Notes: generated by a model from the letters alone, not told the origin. Positions 38,408-49,415 are shown, counted from the stretch's first letter. The stretch is 64,000 nt of DNA from Motacilla alba alba (GCF_015832195.1 NC_052017.1:79051801-79115800); one strand, 5' to 3'. Numbers and translations are program-made.

Positions 38408-38640
38408 TCACAGTAAATCCCTGGAAAGCAAGGCAAAGCCCAAGGATATTTTTGTCTGAAGACTGAACAGTAAATAGAGGGATAAAGGAGGAAATGTTGT
38501 AGCCTTCTGTTTTGCAGCCCTGAAGACACTCTTGTCATGAATCTCCAGCCATGTAATTCTCTTCCTACCAACTGTCAGCCTGACCTTTGGTTTCACAAAG
38601 GCTGCGTTTGTGATGGCACCATTGGGAATGTACTGCTTTA
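38408..38640 (-). other. Unidentified open frame beside the 38889-39047 exon-like frame
   Basis: The minus-strand frame entering at about 38633 reads KQYIPNGAITNAAFVKPKVR and continues open to a TGA at 38408-38410. It lies about 250 bases downstream (minus direction) of the exon-like frame at 38889-39047. Its first 50 residues look protein-like in composition, but I know of no match. Possible acceptors (AAAGCAG or CAACTCAG just upstream) have poor pyrimidine tracts. It is listed because of its neighbour; alone it would not stand out. Confidence 0.15.
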
Positions 38641-38888
38641 ACTATCAAAAATTCTGAGTTGATTTATTTTTTTTCTCACACTTCTTTCTCACAAAATACA
38701 GGGTACAGATTAGGACAAAGCTCAATAAACTTGAAGAAATATTAGAGATTATTACAGTAGGTCCTGACTGGAATCTGATTTTATTAACTTTTGCTGTAAA
38801 GTTCTTGCTTCCAGGACTTGTGTTTATTTTGAATTTGTAACTCTGTTATTAGTCAAAAATACTAGATTAGGTTTTTTCTGCTGGTTTC

Positions 38889-39047
38889 TCATGGTTCTTC
38901 GGTTACAGATCTGATATGAGGCCTACGTACTGCAATATTCAGCATATCCATAGTTCTTTGCCCCAGACTTTTAATAGGATCCTCTGGCAGAAGTGTTTTT
39001 TTCCTGCACTCCTCCTTCACTGCATTGGTGAGAGACATCAGAGGGAA
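38889..39047 (-). other. Exon-like open frame with strong splice acceptor (possible terminal exon)
   Basis: No protein identity is recognised. On the minus strand a long pyrimidine-rich run (TTTTCCATCTCTTTCTCAG, then CACTTTCATTTCAG) ends at an AG at 39049-39048. It is followed by a 53-codon frame that starts FPLMSLTNAVKEEC, contains TLLPEDPIKSLGQRTMDML and ends at TGA (38891-38889). Composition is balanced, rich in charged residues, and unlike the surrounding AT-driven frames. AATAAA occurs twice downstream on the minus strand (38828-38823 and 38785-38780), as for a terminal exon, though AATAAA is common in such DNA. A weaker internal donor (GCA|GTACGT) is also present. It could be a real exon, a decayed gene piece or chance. 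Confidence 0.3.
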
Positions 39048-39082
39048 CTGAAATGAAAGTGCTGAGAAAGAGATGGAAAACA

Positions 39083-39845
39083 TACAGTTTTTATTGCAAT
39101 TTTTGTCCTAAGGTAATTTCAAATTTTTTTGTAGGTTTTACTTAAAGATACAAATAGTGCTGTAATTAAATTGAAATTTCAATAAAGTGGACTTATTTTG
39201 CCTCATAATAAGAAAGGCAGAATAGCTATTGCAGAAATCCTATTAATACCTAATAAGATGTTATGTTGGTTTTTAGTTTGTAACCATATTTAACTAAAGC
39301 AAGATTTGGTCTACTTGTAAGTGTTATAAAAATCCTGAATTAATATAGAAATTTAATAACTATTTCTTAATGAAGCTTGTTCCTGTAAAAAATTGTTATG
39401 TGCCTCACTAAAAGATTGGTATCACATGAGGATACAAGGAAAAAATGACTTTTGCTTTATTATATATATCACTTGTTAGACTTTAAAGTTTTAGTGGAAT
39501 TTAGTGCTCTAAAATCTTTTGCTCTTTTCAGTGATTATGTTTGACTTTCTTGCCTCTAGAATTTTTCAAACTAAAATGAGCCTATTTCTATTTGTGGCTA
39601 TTTCAAGTGATTACTCTGTAAACAAATATTTCTCATAATACCTTGAATTTGCTTTGAAGCTTCCTATGCCTTATTTCAGACACCAACATAACATTAGCAC
39701 ATGTATGTTTCTCATATAAGTGTCTATAATAATGTAATTTTTCAAGTTTGTGACATTTCTCATTCCTCATTTCTTGTAATTTATTCTATATCTTGTTACA
39801 TACTTCCAAGAAACAAAATGCTGGTGCATAGTCATTTTATTCTGT
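39083..39845. other. No gene seen; AT-rich
   Basis: Nothing recognised on either strand. Confidence 0.5.
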
Positions 39846-39847
39846 GT

Positions 39848-39990
39848 ACAGAATCATAGTAGACTCCATCTTGAAAGAGCTTTACAGATCATCTAGGGCA
39901 GTAAAGAATTAATTTCTTTTTAACTGTGCTTTTCTCTCAAGTAGTTCCAGTGCTAGTGATTGTCTTAGAACAGGATCCTCAAACCTCTTA
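39848..39990 (-). mobile_element. Possible short CR1 3'-end remnant
   Basis: Plus-strand CAGAATCATAGTAGACTCC (39849) and ACAGATCATCTAGGGCAGT (39884-39902) resemble the minus-strand CR1 tail (AGAATCATAGAAT ... GATCATCTAGT). The rest is too decayed to align by eye. Confidence 0.4.
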
Positions 39991-41435
39991 ATTTGTTCAT
40001 TTCTTCAGAGGTTCTGCTTTTTCAATTACACAATAATGGAGTAGTGAGGAAAGTCGTCCTTGTAAGGTCTTGATTTGCTTTACTATACATCTTAACAGGA
40101 GTCAATCCAGTACAGTGCCAAAACATTTGAAGTTAATTTTCCGTAGTCAACAGCTGTCCTTGTTTTGCAGAGGGTGTGATTCAGCAATCCATTCCAACAG
40201 ATGGACCTTCATAGTAGCTTTCACTCTTCAGGGTCCTGATTTATCAGAGTAACTCAATGAAACTACTGAAGTTAAACAGACAACTTTGTAGTAACATAGT
40301 GATTAATTATGTTCTCAATGTAGTTGTGCAGAGAAGTCCAGAAAATTACAGAAGTAGTAAACTATCTTGTTCCCAGAATTTAGGAATCAATCTAAAGTCT
40401 TGTGCTGCAAGCTGCAACATTATCAGCTTGGCTGGGCAGTTATACTGATGTTTTTTTGATGTCACAAAATAATTCATTCTCAACAGTTTAAACAAAACCT
40501 TTCTACCTTTCCCCCTCTCTCTTACTTTAGTTGCTTTTAGTTATTAAGTATAGGTTTCTATAGGACCCTACAACAATTGCGCACTGGCATACAAGCCAGA
40601 ACATCTGGTGAGTTCACCCAGAAAAAAAGAGGCCGGAGAGAGAGAAAGAATGAGCTATGTTGTCATTTCTTACTTGTAGTCAGTTTCTAACTCTACTAAA
40701 AATAAAAGATTACAAACCTCCTAAGAACACTGAGGGGCAGAGTTGACAATCTTACATAAAATATTTAACATCAGGTTGAATCTAACACATCTGGCATTTT
40801 TGGCAAAGAACAAACAGCACAATTGCTTTAGTATGCCAGACAGCATGACTTGTCATCTGATAAATCTATATAGATTACAGCAGTGATAAATTGATATTCT
40901 TGTCATTAATACTAAGAATAATAAAAGCTTAAATATTTTTGATGGACCTATGATAGATTTAGAAATATGTGCCTCAGTTTGCAAAGAGTAAGTGGATATG
41001 GAAACTTACCTTAGACATTTACAAAGATGAAATGAAACTTTTTGTAACACCAGCTTAAGAATAAGGTAAATATAACTTTACGGTATACCTATGTGAAATA
41101 CAAATGCAAAGAAAATAATGGTGTTATAGTAGAACTTGGCATGCCTGTTCTGGTATAATCAATTTAGCACAGATAAAGCAAGTATGTTGTTTTACTAAGA
41201 AGACTCAAACAGGTTTTATTATATACAACAGTCTAGCCTACTTTGCTCCATCATGGGGTGTGATGCCACAGCAGAATTCAAACCATATGCTGACATTCCC
41301 ATCAGAACTGCACTCATCTTTGAATTATAAGATTTCTTTTTTAAGACATTGTATTGATTCCAAGATAATTTTTCCTTTTCTCCTATATAATTTTTATGTA
41401 TCCTCAGTACTCTTAGCATGCATACTTGTAATTCC
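39991..41435. other. No gene seen; AT-rich
   Basis: No repeat family or coding sequence recognised. Confidence 0.5.
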
Positions 41436-41439
41436 TGAA

Positions 41440-41840
41440 GCCTGATAACTTAGCATAGTCCTAGAATTCTGTTAAATCAAGACCCCAAACATCCTGGAGG
41501 CCTTGCAGTTGGAGGCTGAAAAGCCTTATGCTATCTTGAAAACCCTCTCTAGAATATATCCTGTAAACTAAGGTTCAGCCTGTCCAGGGGGGGAATTCCT
41601 CAGGATGGGAGGATATCAACACTATTCATTCAAGCCTCTTATTGAGGCATCTTTGTTAGATATGCTTATTTGTAAGGTCTATAAAATTGTATACGTGATC
41701 TATCTTGTGTGTGCATGTCAGCACATTCCACCTTGGCGAAGTGGTGCACCATAAGGATCCTCATTAAATACTGAGGTAAAAAGCCTTTATGCCTTAATCA
41801 TGTCTGGGTTTCAATTTTTAGGACCAGGGAAAAGGCATCA
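41440..41840 (+). mobile_element. LTR-F: probable solo LTR
   Basis: The 3' end is clear: TATAAAA at 41680-41686, ATTAAA (poly(A) signal variant) at 41763-41768, then AAAAGCCTTTATGCCTTAAT and the terminus AAAGGCATCA at 41840. This spacing of TATA box, poly(A) signal and CA end is typical of a retroviral LTR, and the text resembles an avian ERV LTR I know. The start is uncertain (TGATAAC at 41443 is one candidate) and I found no convincing target duplication. It is a different family from LTR-A to LTR-E, although its last seven bases match those of LTR-A. No internal region is attached. Confidence 0.65.
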
Positions 41841-42130
41841 GTATAAGATAATTTTCTTAATGGAAGAAGATATCTTGCTGACACTCCTAGACAGAGATGG
41901 ATGGAAGAGTCTGTGGTGGTAGTCAATACCCAGTTCTCAGTTTGAATAAAGTAGGGTATAGCACTTTGTTGTCTATTAGAGCATCCAAAGATGTCCTATA
42001 TTCACAGATGTGAAGAAAGCTTTAAGGCTCATTGCAATGCAAATGGAGAAGGAACATGACACTAGCCTTCAAATGCCAGAAAACTGAAGGCATAGAATTT
42101 GTCTACTCATAGGGATAGTTTAAAATTTTT
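41841..42130. other. Short stretch between LTR-F and a CR1 3' end
   Basis: Possibly the decayed upstream part of the following CR1 copy; nothing specific is readable. Confidence 0.4.
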
Positions 42131-42385
42131 AAAAGGTGACACATTTTGGTTGGATGTTCGGAAGAAATTATTTACTCACTAGGTAGTGAGGCACTAGAGC
42201 AGGTTGCCCAGAGAAGCTGTGAATGACCCATCCCTGGAAGTGTTTGAGGCCAGGTTGGATGAGGCCCTGGGCAGCCTGATCTAGTGGGTAGCGTCCCTGC
42301 CCATGGCATGGGGATTGAAATGATATGATATTTAAGGTCCTTTCCAGCCCAAGCTTTTCTATTTTATATGATTCTATGATAATTC
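42130..42385 (+). mobile_element. CR1 LINE 3' UTR and terminus
   Basis: Plus-strand landmarks in CR1 order: TTGGATGTTCGGAAGAAATT (42150), GAGGCACTAGAGCAGG (about 42188), TTGCCCAGAGAAGCTGTG (42205), CCATCCCTGGAAGTGTTTGA (about 42228), CAGGTTGGATGAGGCC, CCCTGCCCATGGCA, GTCCTTTCCAGCCC and the terminal ATGATTCTATGAT at about 42368-42380. The copy contains only the 3' UTR and is severely 5'-truncated, as most CR1 copies are. Confidence 0.93.
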
Positions 42386-45325
42386 TTATCATACTGCTAA
42401 CCACAGCATGAAATATATTCTGTCAACAATCATTTTGCTTCTTTGCATCAAAAAATTTTGTACTGTTGGAGAAGGAAACTGGAAGTATAGGTCCGTGGTT
42501 CTGCTGCAACTGTCAGCTTAAATTGCCCTTAAACTACTCAATGATACACATAGAAAGCACAGGCTCTCCTGTATGTTTGTGATAAAATGTAAAATTTGCA
42601 AAGAGGTACACATGCAGGTGATTTTTCTACATCTGAAGCAACTATATTTTATGTGAACAAGATGAAAAATGGGCAAGCTGCTATGCATGACTCACCAACA
42701 GAACCAAAACCAAAATAATAAAATAAACCCCCATACCAGTAGGTTAGTCAGCTGTGCATTGTCCATCTGGGTTCGGCTACTTTGACTTGTCAGTCATGAA
42801 GGGAAATAGCTCCACTTAGGATACCTGAGCTTCAAGTGATTTTTGTTCAAGGTTGTGAGGATTCAACACTCAAGAAAATTAGTTAATTGTCCTTCTCGAA
42901 AAGACATTTGCAGTGAGTGGAGGAGATTTGAAAGACATTATGTGACTTGTCTTGGGTTCCAGTTTCTCACCTAACATAAATCTACAAAAAGTGACTCAGA
43001 ATGTGAGACGCCCTCCTGAAGCATTCATTGTAATTCAGGACTAAGGAAGATGTTTCCAACAGTCCAAAGCTGGAATAAAAGGTTGTTCTGAGCTCTCAAC
43101 TACTACAATCATCTTTCTTCTTCTTTTATGCACCAGGTTAGTGGCTATTTTTGGACAGCTAGTGTCTGCATGAGCCTCTCTCCTACTGCTTCTTTATTCC
43201 CTAAATTTCAGGGGACTTCTATCTACCAGGATGTGGAATAAGAGAGATTTTTTCAGAATTTCTTACATGGTTCTCTTTAAAACAAAAACTCCATAAAAAT
43301 GCTATTCTAGAGCTCTGCTTCCCTTTCTGTTATTTTTTGAAGTCTTATCCTCTTACCTGTTTTCCTGCTATTCCTGGTTTTATTTTGAATTTTGCACAAT
43401 TTTGTTTAAAGCAAAGGCTTGTGCAATGGTATGGTGGCTGTCTGTCTGTATGTGATGTAATAAAGGACTGATGAGACATATCTAGTGATTTTCTCTATTT
43501 AGAGCACAAACTAGCCTGAAAACCTCCAGGTCTGTGTGTGCAATTTCCATGGCACTGCCAGTATAAAATAAAATGGCACTGTCCTATAAAGTAAAAAAAG
43601 GTTTTTTCAGGAAAATGCAACAGTTGGTGCATATGATGTCCCACAGTTGCTGATGTAAATAGGAGTGATTAATTTTCTCAAAACCTAAAACAGTGAAGGA
43701 AAAACCTTTATTGTCTTCACTAGAGAAACACTGTTACTGTAGCATTCTTTTAACTGTGCTGTTGCCAGCAAGAAGTACACGTCCCATTGCTGAGTAGGGA
43801 AGCAAATGCATCAACGTAACAAGGGGAAAAAGTTGAGCTCAGACTCTAACAGCTTTCCTGCTCTTTCCAGGATGCTAGAGACATTTTTCTTCCTTTATTT
43901 AAATAAATAATTTTGCAAATAAAAATTTGTACTTTGATTCTGAATGATTTACAATTCCAGCTGCTCCTCACTACCTGCTGTCAGCTATATCCCAGAAGAA
44001 AACTTTATTCTCCCTGTTATGTCATGAGTTGTTCTTATATTTACTGACCCTGTGAATTTATTTATATTGGAATACTGTATCCCTGAGCAGGAAAGATGAC
44101 ATTTTGTGAAACATCAATGTTACCCTTCTATTGTTGCTCTGAAATCTCAATTTTGGTTACCCTGAGTATTATATGGTGTTAGCTCTCTGTGAAGCATTTA
44201 GTTTCTGTTAAACTTGCAGAAAGAACTGCTCATAAACAGCATTAATTTAGAAAAACATATTTTTTCTAGTATTTTTTGTGTTATAATTTTCATGGATCAC
44301 AGCTTTGAATTGTGTAACGTGACACTTTTTTTTCCTAATTTTTGTTTTTTTCATTAGCAAAAAAAAAAAAAAAAAAAAAGAAATGGATTAGCTGAAAAGT
44401 GATGGTTAGAAAGAACAATCAAACTCATGAATGTGAAAATACACAAGCAAAAGTGGTTTTTTTTCCCCAGCAAGGTGGTATTGCAGGACTGACTTCGTTT
44501 TTTATTTTCCCAAAGCATGAGTCAGATATATGAGAACAGCCTTGGAAAAATATTTACTTTATTGACCAAAAAATGGCTGTAAAATGTCTTCTGCAGTAAC
44601 TATGTTGCAAAATCAGAGAAAGGAGGTTAAATATTAAGACAAAGCAAAAATGAATGCAATACATTCATAAATAGTTCAGTGAAATATAAAAATGTCAATA
44701 TGTTTTACTGATATCTATTAGGTTTTTAGTATCTCAGTTTATAAACCCTTGGCCAAGTCACTTTTTTGTTTTCAAGAGCATTAGTGGGGAAAAATGGAAT
44801 GATTACTTGTGAATTAATGACATTTTTGCTGGTTTTAGATGCATTTTTAGGAAGTCTTATAATCTACACAGTATATTAAAATTATGACTATGGGAATTCT
44901 TTTAAAGAACAAATTTTTATTAAATTAATGTAATCCATGAAATAGCACATCATGAATAGCAATTCAAAATAGAAAACAGCAAATATTCTATAGCGAAAAT
45001 TTTCATAGTGGAAAATGAACCAGTATTTAAAATTTGTTGTAAAATTCCATTAAAATTGCAAAGGGAAAGAATGTCTACCTGCAAATAATTTATAAGCAGA
45101 GGAGAAGATTTAGTTTTGAAAATGTTCACATCTATGTATATTTGAATAGTTATGCTCATGTATGGTTTATGAATACCTCTGCTCTGTAAGAATTCCAAAT
45201 CTACTATGATAGTGTTAATGCCTCATTGGCACTTCCACTGAAACCAAATAGCATCCCTTGGGATAAGCTCTACTTAGCAATTTTTTTTTCTTTTAGTTGA
45301 ATGAAATGCATTTGTATGTCTATGG
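42386..45325. other. No gene seen; AT-rich
   Basis: A 21-base A-run lies at 44359-44379. No recognisable coding sequence or repeat family. Confidence 0.5.
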
Positions 45326-45327
45326 GT

Positions 45328-45838
45328 AATAAAGCTGGTGAAGGATTTAAAGAGCAAGTCCTGTAAGGAGCAGCTGAGGGAGCTGAGGTTGTTTAGCCTC
45401 GAGAAAAGGAGGCTCAAGGATGTCCCTATTTCTTTTCACATCTGCCCGACAGGAGGAGGTTGTGTCCAGGTGGTGATTGGGGTCTTCTCCTTGGTAACAA
45501 GAGAAAGGGCAAGATGAAATAGCCTCAAGTTTGCCAGGGGAGTTTTAGATTGGATATTGGAAAAAGAGTGTTCACCCATAGGGTCGTTAAGCCCTGGAAC
45601 AGGCTGCTCAGGGAAGTGGTGGAGTGACCATCCCTGGAGATATTTAAAGGACTTGTAGGTGTATGCTTAGAGATGTGGTTTATTGGTGTGCATGGCCATG
45701 ATGGGATAATGGTTGGACTTGATCGTTAAAGTCTTTTCCAAACTTAAATTATTCTCTCTTTTCCAACCTTAATTGTTCATTGATTCTATGATGATCCTAA
45801 TGTTCTTTTCCAACATAAAAAATTCTACAATTTTATGT
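45328..45838 (+). mobile_element. CR1 LINE 3' fragment with complete tail
   Basis: Begins in the RT C-terminal region (GAGCTGAGGTTGTTTAGCCT at about 45380, then GAGAAAAGGAGGCTCAAGG) and runs through the 3' UTR: GGCCTCAAGTT-like text at about 45520, GATTGGATATTGGAAAAAG (45549), CCCTGGAACAGGCTGCTCAG (from about 45592), CCATCCCTGGAGATATTTAA (45629) and ATGGTTGGACTTGATCG (45709). The end holds TGATTCTATGATGATCC (45781) plus duplicated TTTTCCAACCTTA-type units, suggesting slippage at the 3' end. Confidence 0.93.
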
Positions 45839-45839
45839 A

Positions 45840-46835
45840 TAATGCCAAAAATAACTAGAGTTTTTTTAAGAATGATTGTATAACACATGCCAGTGATGTC
45901 CCTGTTTTCTTTTGAGGTTGATAGAAAATTATCTAGGAACTTGGGAAGGTAAAATGCCTTCAGATGTATTGTTTATTGATTTAAAGCAATGTATTGCAAA
46001 AATATATAAATATGAATTTTTTTTTTTGTGGATTTTTGTGCAAAAGATTTTTTTCTGTAAGAAACAATCTTAAAAATTGGACCTCTTAATCCTAATGTGC
46101 AGTATCTATATCTACTATAAACTATAGTAGATAGTAACTAAACTATATGTATATAAAGTGAAAATGCCATAAACACACTGAAGACACAAGATAAAAGCTG
46201 AAACTTTCAGAAGAAATGGGAATTACACACACTATTGAACACAGTAAATGAAGAATATGAAAATTGTCCAGCATAAAAATAAACTATTTTTCCAAAAACC
46301 CTTAATGCAAGAAAGGTATATAATCTACAACAGTGAGTTAATTGGATTTCACTGCAATACAATTAAAAAAAATATTTTAAATTCTTAGGAGTGATGTTAT
46401 CCATGCACCATAAGTCTTGGAAATGAGGACGCACCTGGATTTCCAAATATCAGATGAAAAGAAAGAACAGTGTTCTTTCAGCGTTCACTTTACATAGTGT
46501 AAAATAAAGCTGCCTTCTATTTTCTTTTTTAACTATTCTTCTTCTTGAAGGCAGTCATGAGACTGTCATAGCCAGTAGAGAAAGGAGGAAGTAAGGGTAT
46601 AAGGACATGCATACTACATGAAAGCAAGAAGTTTGCCTAGCCCACCATTTTGTGGACAGAAATGCAAACATGAAGATGACAAAAGAGTGTACACATAAAG
46701 TAACGCATATTCAGGATTTACCAAGTTGAAAAGAGAAAATATTTGGAGATTTCATGTGTAAGAAATGACATCTTTTGTGTTTTTTGTATAAAATTATTGG
46801 TTGTCCAGTGCACTTTTGTTTCATCAATTTATCTA
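45840..46835. other. No gene seen; AT-rich
   Basis: Holds the hairpin at 46109-46133; otherwise nothing recognised. Confidence 0.5.
46109..46133. repeat. Perfect inverted repeat, 11-bp stem, 3-base loop
   Basis: TATCTACTATA pairs exactly with TATAGTAGATA across the loop AAC. It is AT-rich and could extrude as a small cruciform. Confidence 0.93.
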
Positions 46836-46839
46836 CTTG

Positions 46840-47290
46840 ACTGGTAAACTCATAGCATCCTGCAGAAAAGAATTCCTAAGCTTAATTACAATGTGCCAGA
46901 GGAAGTTCCTCCATCTGACTGCTTTGAGCCCCTCACTTCCTAGCTTTAACTGATGTTTTCATTACCTGTACTGGAAGATAGCAAAACATATTTTCTAATT
47001 GTTTTTCCTATGCTGCTCACAGTTTTGCACGTTTTCATCCTCTTCCTCTTTCCAATCTTATTTTTGTCTCCTTTAAGATTTAGAAGCAAACAAGCAAATG
47101 AACACATAACACTTATATAGAGAAGTGGTGTTGATATGGAACACATTCTAGACCTTTGATCATCCTTGGCACCCTTCTCTGAACCATTTCCAGTTATATC
47201 TGCGTCCTGACAAGAAAAGACAAGAATGATATTCAGGACAGAGAAAAACAGGGGCATACAAAATGGCAAAGTAATGAAATTTTCTCTCTT
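46840..47290 (-). mobile_element. Very old CR1/L3-like LINE remnant
   Basis: Plus-strand order matches the minus strand of an ancient amniote CR1/L3-type element. GAAAAGAATTCCTAAGCTTAATTA (near 46866-46889) is followed by GAGGAAGTTCCTCCATCTGA (46900-46919), a GAGCCCCTCACTTCCTAG segment, then GATCATCCTTGGCACCCTTCTCTGAACC (near 47158-47185) and CATTTCCAGTTATATCTGCG. This resembles elements better known from turtles and crocodilians than from young avian CR1 copies. Divergence is high. The 138-codon frame at 47362-46946 lies mostly within it and does not follow the ORF2 protein, so I discount it. Confidence 0.5.
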
Positions 47291-48245
47291 AATAAAGTTC
47301 TTGACTCTGTGTAAAAACAAGGATTCACCATAAACTATTCTGCAGCTCATTATGTCTTTCAAGGAATTTCTTGTGTCTGGTTTTAAATAAGCCTATCACA
47401 TTGAGGTGCTAATTATAAATTTTTGGTAGGAGTAGAAACTTGTTCAATTTGTCTCTCTATATAGTGACATATCATGTTTCCCTGATTGAAAGCTTGAATC
47501 ATATTCACTTCAAATGTAAACTGTCTTGACAAAATTGTAGCTCTGCAAGCTTCCCAGTATAGCAGTTTATTCTCAGACCAATTTATAGACATAATTTCAG
47601 GTGATGATGATATTTCATACTCTCAAAGCATAGCTGGTGACATCAGGACAAGTTGCACTTGGAATTAGCTGGTACAAAATGGTTTCAAAAGAGACAAGTT
47701 GTACACCAAGGGAATGATCATGATTTCAGAAATAGCTGAATACTCTAAGGTAATTTCTTTGGTAATTTCCCATGATCTCCCATTTAAATGTCAGTACCTT
47801 TCCTGACGGGTACTAATAAGACCAGGTTAACGTTTGTACTTTGTCAAGTTTGGGAGTTTTGAAACTGCGTTACTTTTGTTGCACTAGAACAACAATATGT
47901 AGTCTTACTCCAAGGGGTGATGCACAGCCATCTTGCAGTCATGCAGCAGTACAATGTGCACAAAATACTATCTGTGACTGCAGATATATTTCATGAGAAG
48001 AGTTAGCTCTGTTCGAATGGCCCATTATGAGACAAAAATGAACAGGACATCTCATCTAAGTATGTTAAACAGGCACAAGGATCAAAGAACTTAAGACAAA
48101 CTTCTCTGCCTGAGAACCTAAATTCCTGAGATCTTATCTGTGCCAGGTTTGATATGGTTTAAAATAATTCAGTCATTTCTTTAGCTTTATTCATGCTTTC
48201 ACACACAAATAAACCAGTAATGATATTTTCAGTTACTAGACACAC
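47291..48245. other. No gene seen; AT-rich
   Basis: Nothing recognised between the old LINE remnant and the next CR1 copy. Confidence 0.5.
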
Positions 48246-48472
48246 TCAGGCTCAGAATCATAGAGTCCTAGAATTGTCAAGGTTGAAAGAGACCTTCAAG
48301 ATCCTTTAGTCCAACCATTCACCCAGCACTACCACTACAACCTCTAAGCCACCAAACCACATAACTCAGCACCAGATCCAGACACCTCTTGAACATCTCC
48401 AGGGATGGTGACTCCACCACCTCTCGGGTGGGGAATGGGAAACCTATTCCAGTGCCTGATCACCTTAACAGT

Positions 48473-48515
48473 AAAAAAAAAAACCAAAAAAAAAAACCAA
48501 AAAAAACCCAAAACC
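48473..48515. repeat. A-rich tract with CC interruptions inside CR1 3' UTR
   Basis: Runs of A separated by CC or CCC, located where the CR1 3' UTR normally has a short T-rich or AAAG-like segment. Probably slippage. Confidence 0.85.
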
Positions 48516-48675
48516 ATCTAATCTGAATCTCCTCTGTCTCAGTTTATGGTAATTTCCTCCGGTCCTCTCTGTGCAGGCACAGAAGAAGACGTTGGCCCCC
48601 ATCTCACTATGACATTCTTTCGGTTGTAGAGAGCAATGAGCCTCCTTTTCTCAAGACCAAACAAACCCTACTCCC

Positions 48676-48906
48676 TCAGCCAGCCCCATAAGACATGTTT
48701 TCTAAACCCTTCATAAACCTTATTGCCCCTGTCTGGACATGCTCCAGCACCACAATGTCCTTTTTGAAGCAAAGGGCCCAAAACTGAATGCAGTACTCAA
48801 GGTATGACCCCATCAGTGCTGAGTACAGGGGGGAAATCATTACCCCAGTCCTGCTGGCCACACTATTCTTCATAGAGACCAGGATGTCATTGGCCTTCTT
48901 GGCCAC
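48676..48906 (-). pseudogene. CR1 ORF2 reverse transcriptase C-terminal remnant
   Basis: Seventy-six codons match the C-terminal part of the CR1 RT (thumb side): residues 1-8 AKKAND-type start, then SVASRTGVMISPLYSALMGS, LEYCIQFWA, KKDIVVLEHVQ and FMKGLENMSY. In live copies this continues to ..EERLRELGLFSLEKRRLRGDL; here that part is lost to frame breaks near 48670. It is separated from the RT core (49197-49415) by the nested insertion and frameshifts. Inactive. Confidence 0.92.
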
Positions 48907-49029
48907 CTGGGCATGAACTGGCTCATGTTCAGCCAGCTGCCAGCCAGCACTCCCAGGCTACTTTTTGCTGAGCAGTTTTCTAGCCACTGCTCTCCAAGCC
49001 TTACTGCACTGGATTGCTGCAACCCAGCA

Positions 49030-49139
49030 ATACTGAATGTGTTCCAGTGTCATCTGCTCTAGGTGACCCTGCCTTGGCAGGGCACTTGGCCTTAATGATA
49101 TCCAGAGATCACTTCAAGTAACAACTCTGTGATTCTGTG
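49030..49139 (+). mobile_element. Nested CR1-type 3' tail in opposite orientation
   Basis: Inside the minus-strand CR1 copy is plus-strand CR1 3'-end text: TCTGCTCTAGGTGACCCTGC (about 49053), TTGGCAGGGCACTTGG (about 49074), TGATATCCAGAGATCACTTC (49096) and the terminal TCTGTGATTCTGTGA (49126-49140). Imperfect direct repeats ACCCAGCA (49022-49029) and ACCCAAGCA (49140-49148) flank it and may be the target duplication. It could be a short CR1 copy or the CR1-like tail of an avian SINE; no tRNA-like head is visible. Confidence 0.82.
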
Positions 49140-49196
49140 ACCCAAGCACGGGAGCCAGGGGCCTTGTGCCTCGTAGAACTTCATGCTGTCCTTACT

Positions 49197-49415
49197 TCAT
49201 TGATCAAGTCTGTCCAGGTCTTTCTGTAGACCCTTTCTACTCTTGAGCAGATCAACACTCCCACCCAACTTGATATAATCTGCAAATTTACTGAGGGTGG
49301 TCGCGATCACTGCATACAAGTTATCAATAAAGATGCTAAACAGGACCAGCCCCAAAACTGAGCCCTGGGGAACACCACTAAGGACTGGCTGCCAACAGGA
49401 TTTAACTTCATTCAC
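49197..49415 (-). pseudogene. CR1 ORF2 reverse transcriptase core remnant, active site mutated
   Basis: Residues 13-22 read [10 protein letters not shown], the well conserved RT motif before the active site. Residues 44-51 read FADYIKLG, where CR1 has FADDTKLG: the second catalytic Asp is Tyr (codon at 49277-49275). Residues 62-72 ([12 protein letters not shown]) match the next helix. The upstream fingers region is broken; only nucleotide similarity remains to about 49735. Loss of the Asp fits a copy decaying without selection. Confidence 0.93.

Noticed and set aside
41219..41419. Minus-strand frame with a methionine- and serine-rich end resembling a transcription factor N-terminus
   Set aside because: Short, ends at a stop without a clear donor, and no real family match; judged chance.
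46946..47362. 138-codon minus-strand frame
   Set aside because: Mostly within an old LINE 3' region and not in the ORF2 frame.
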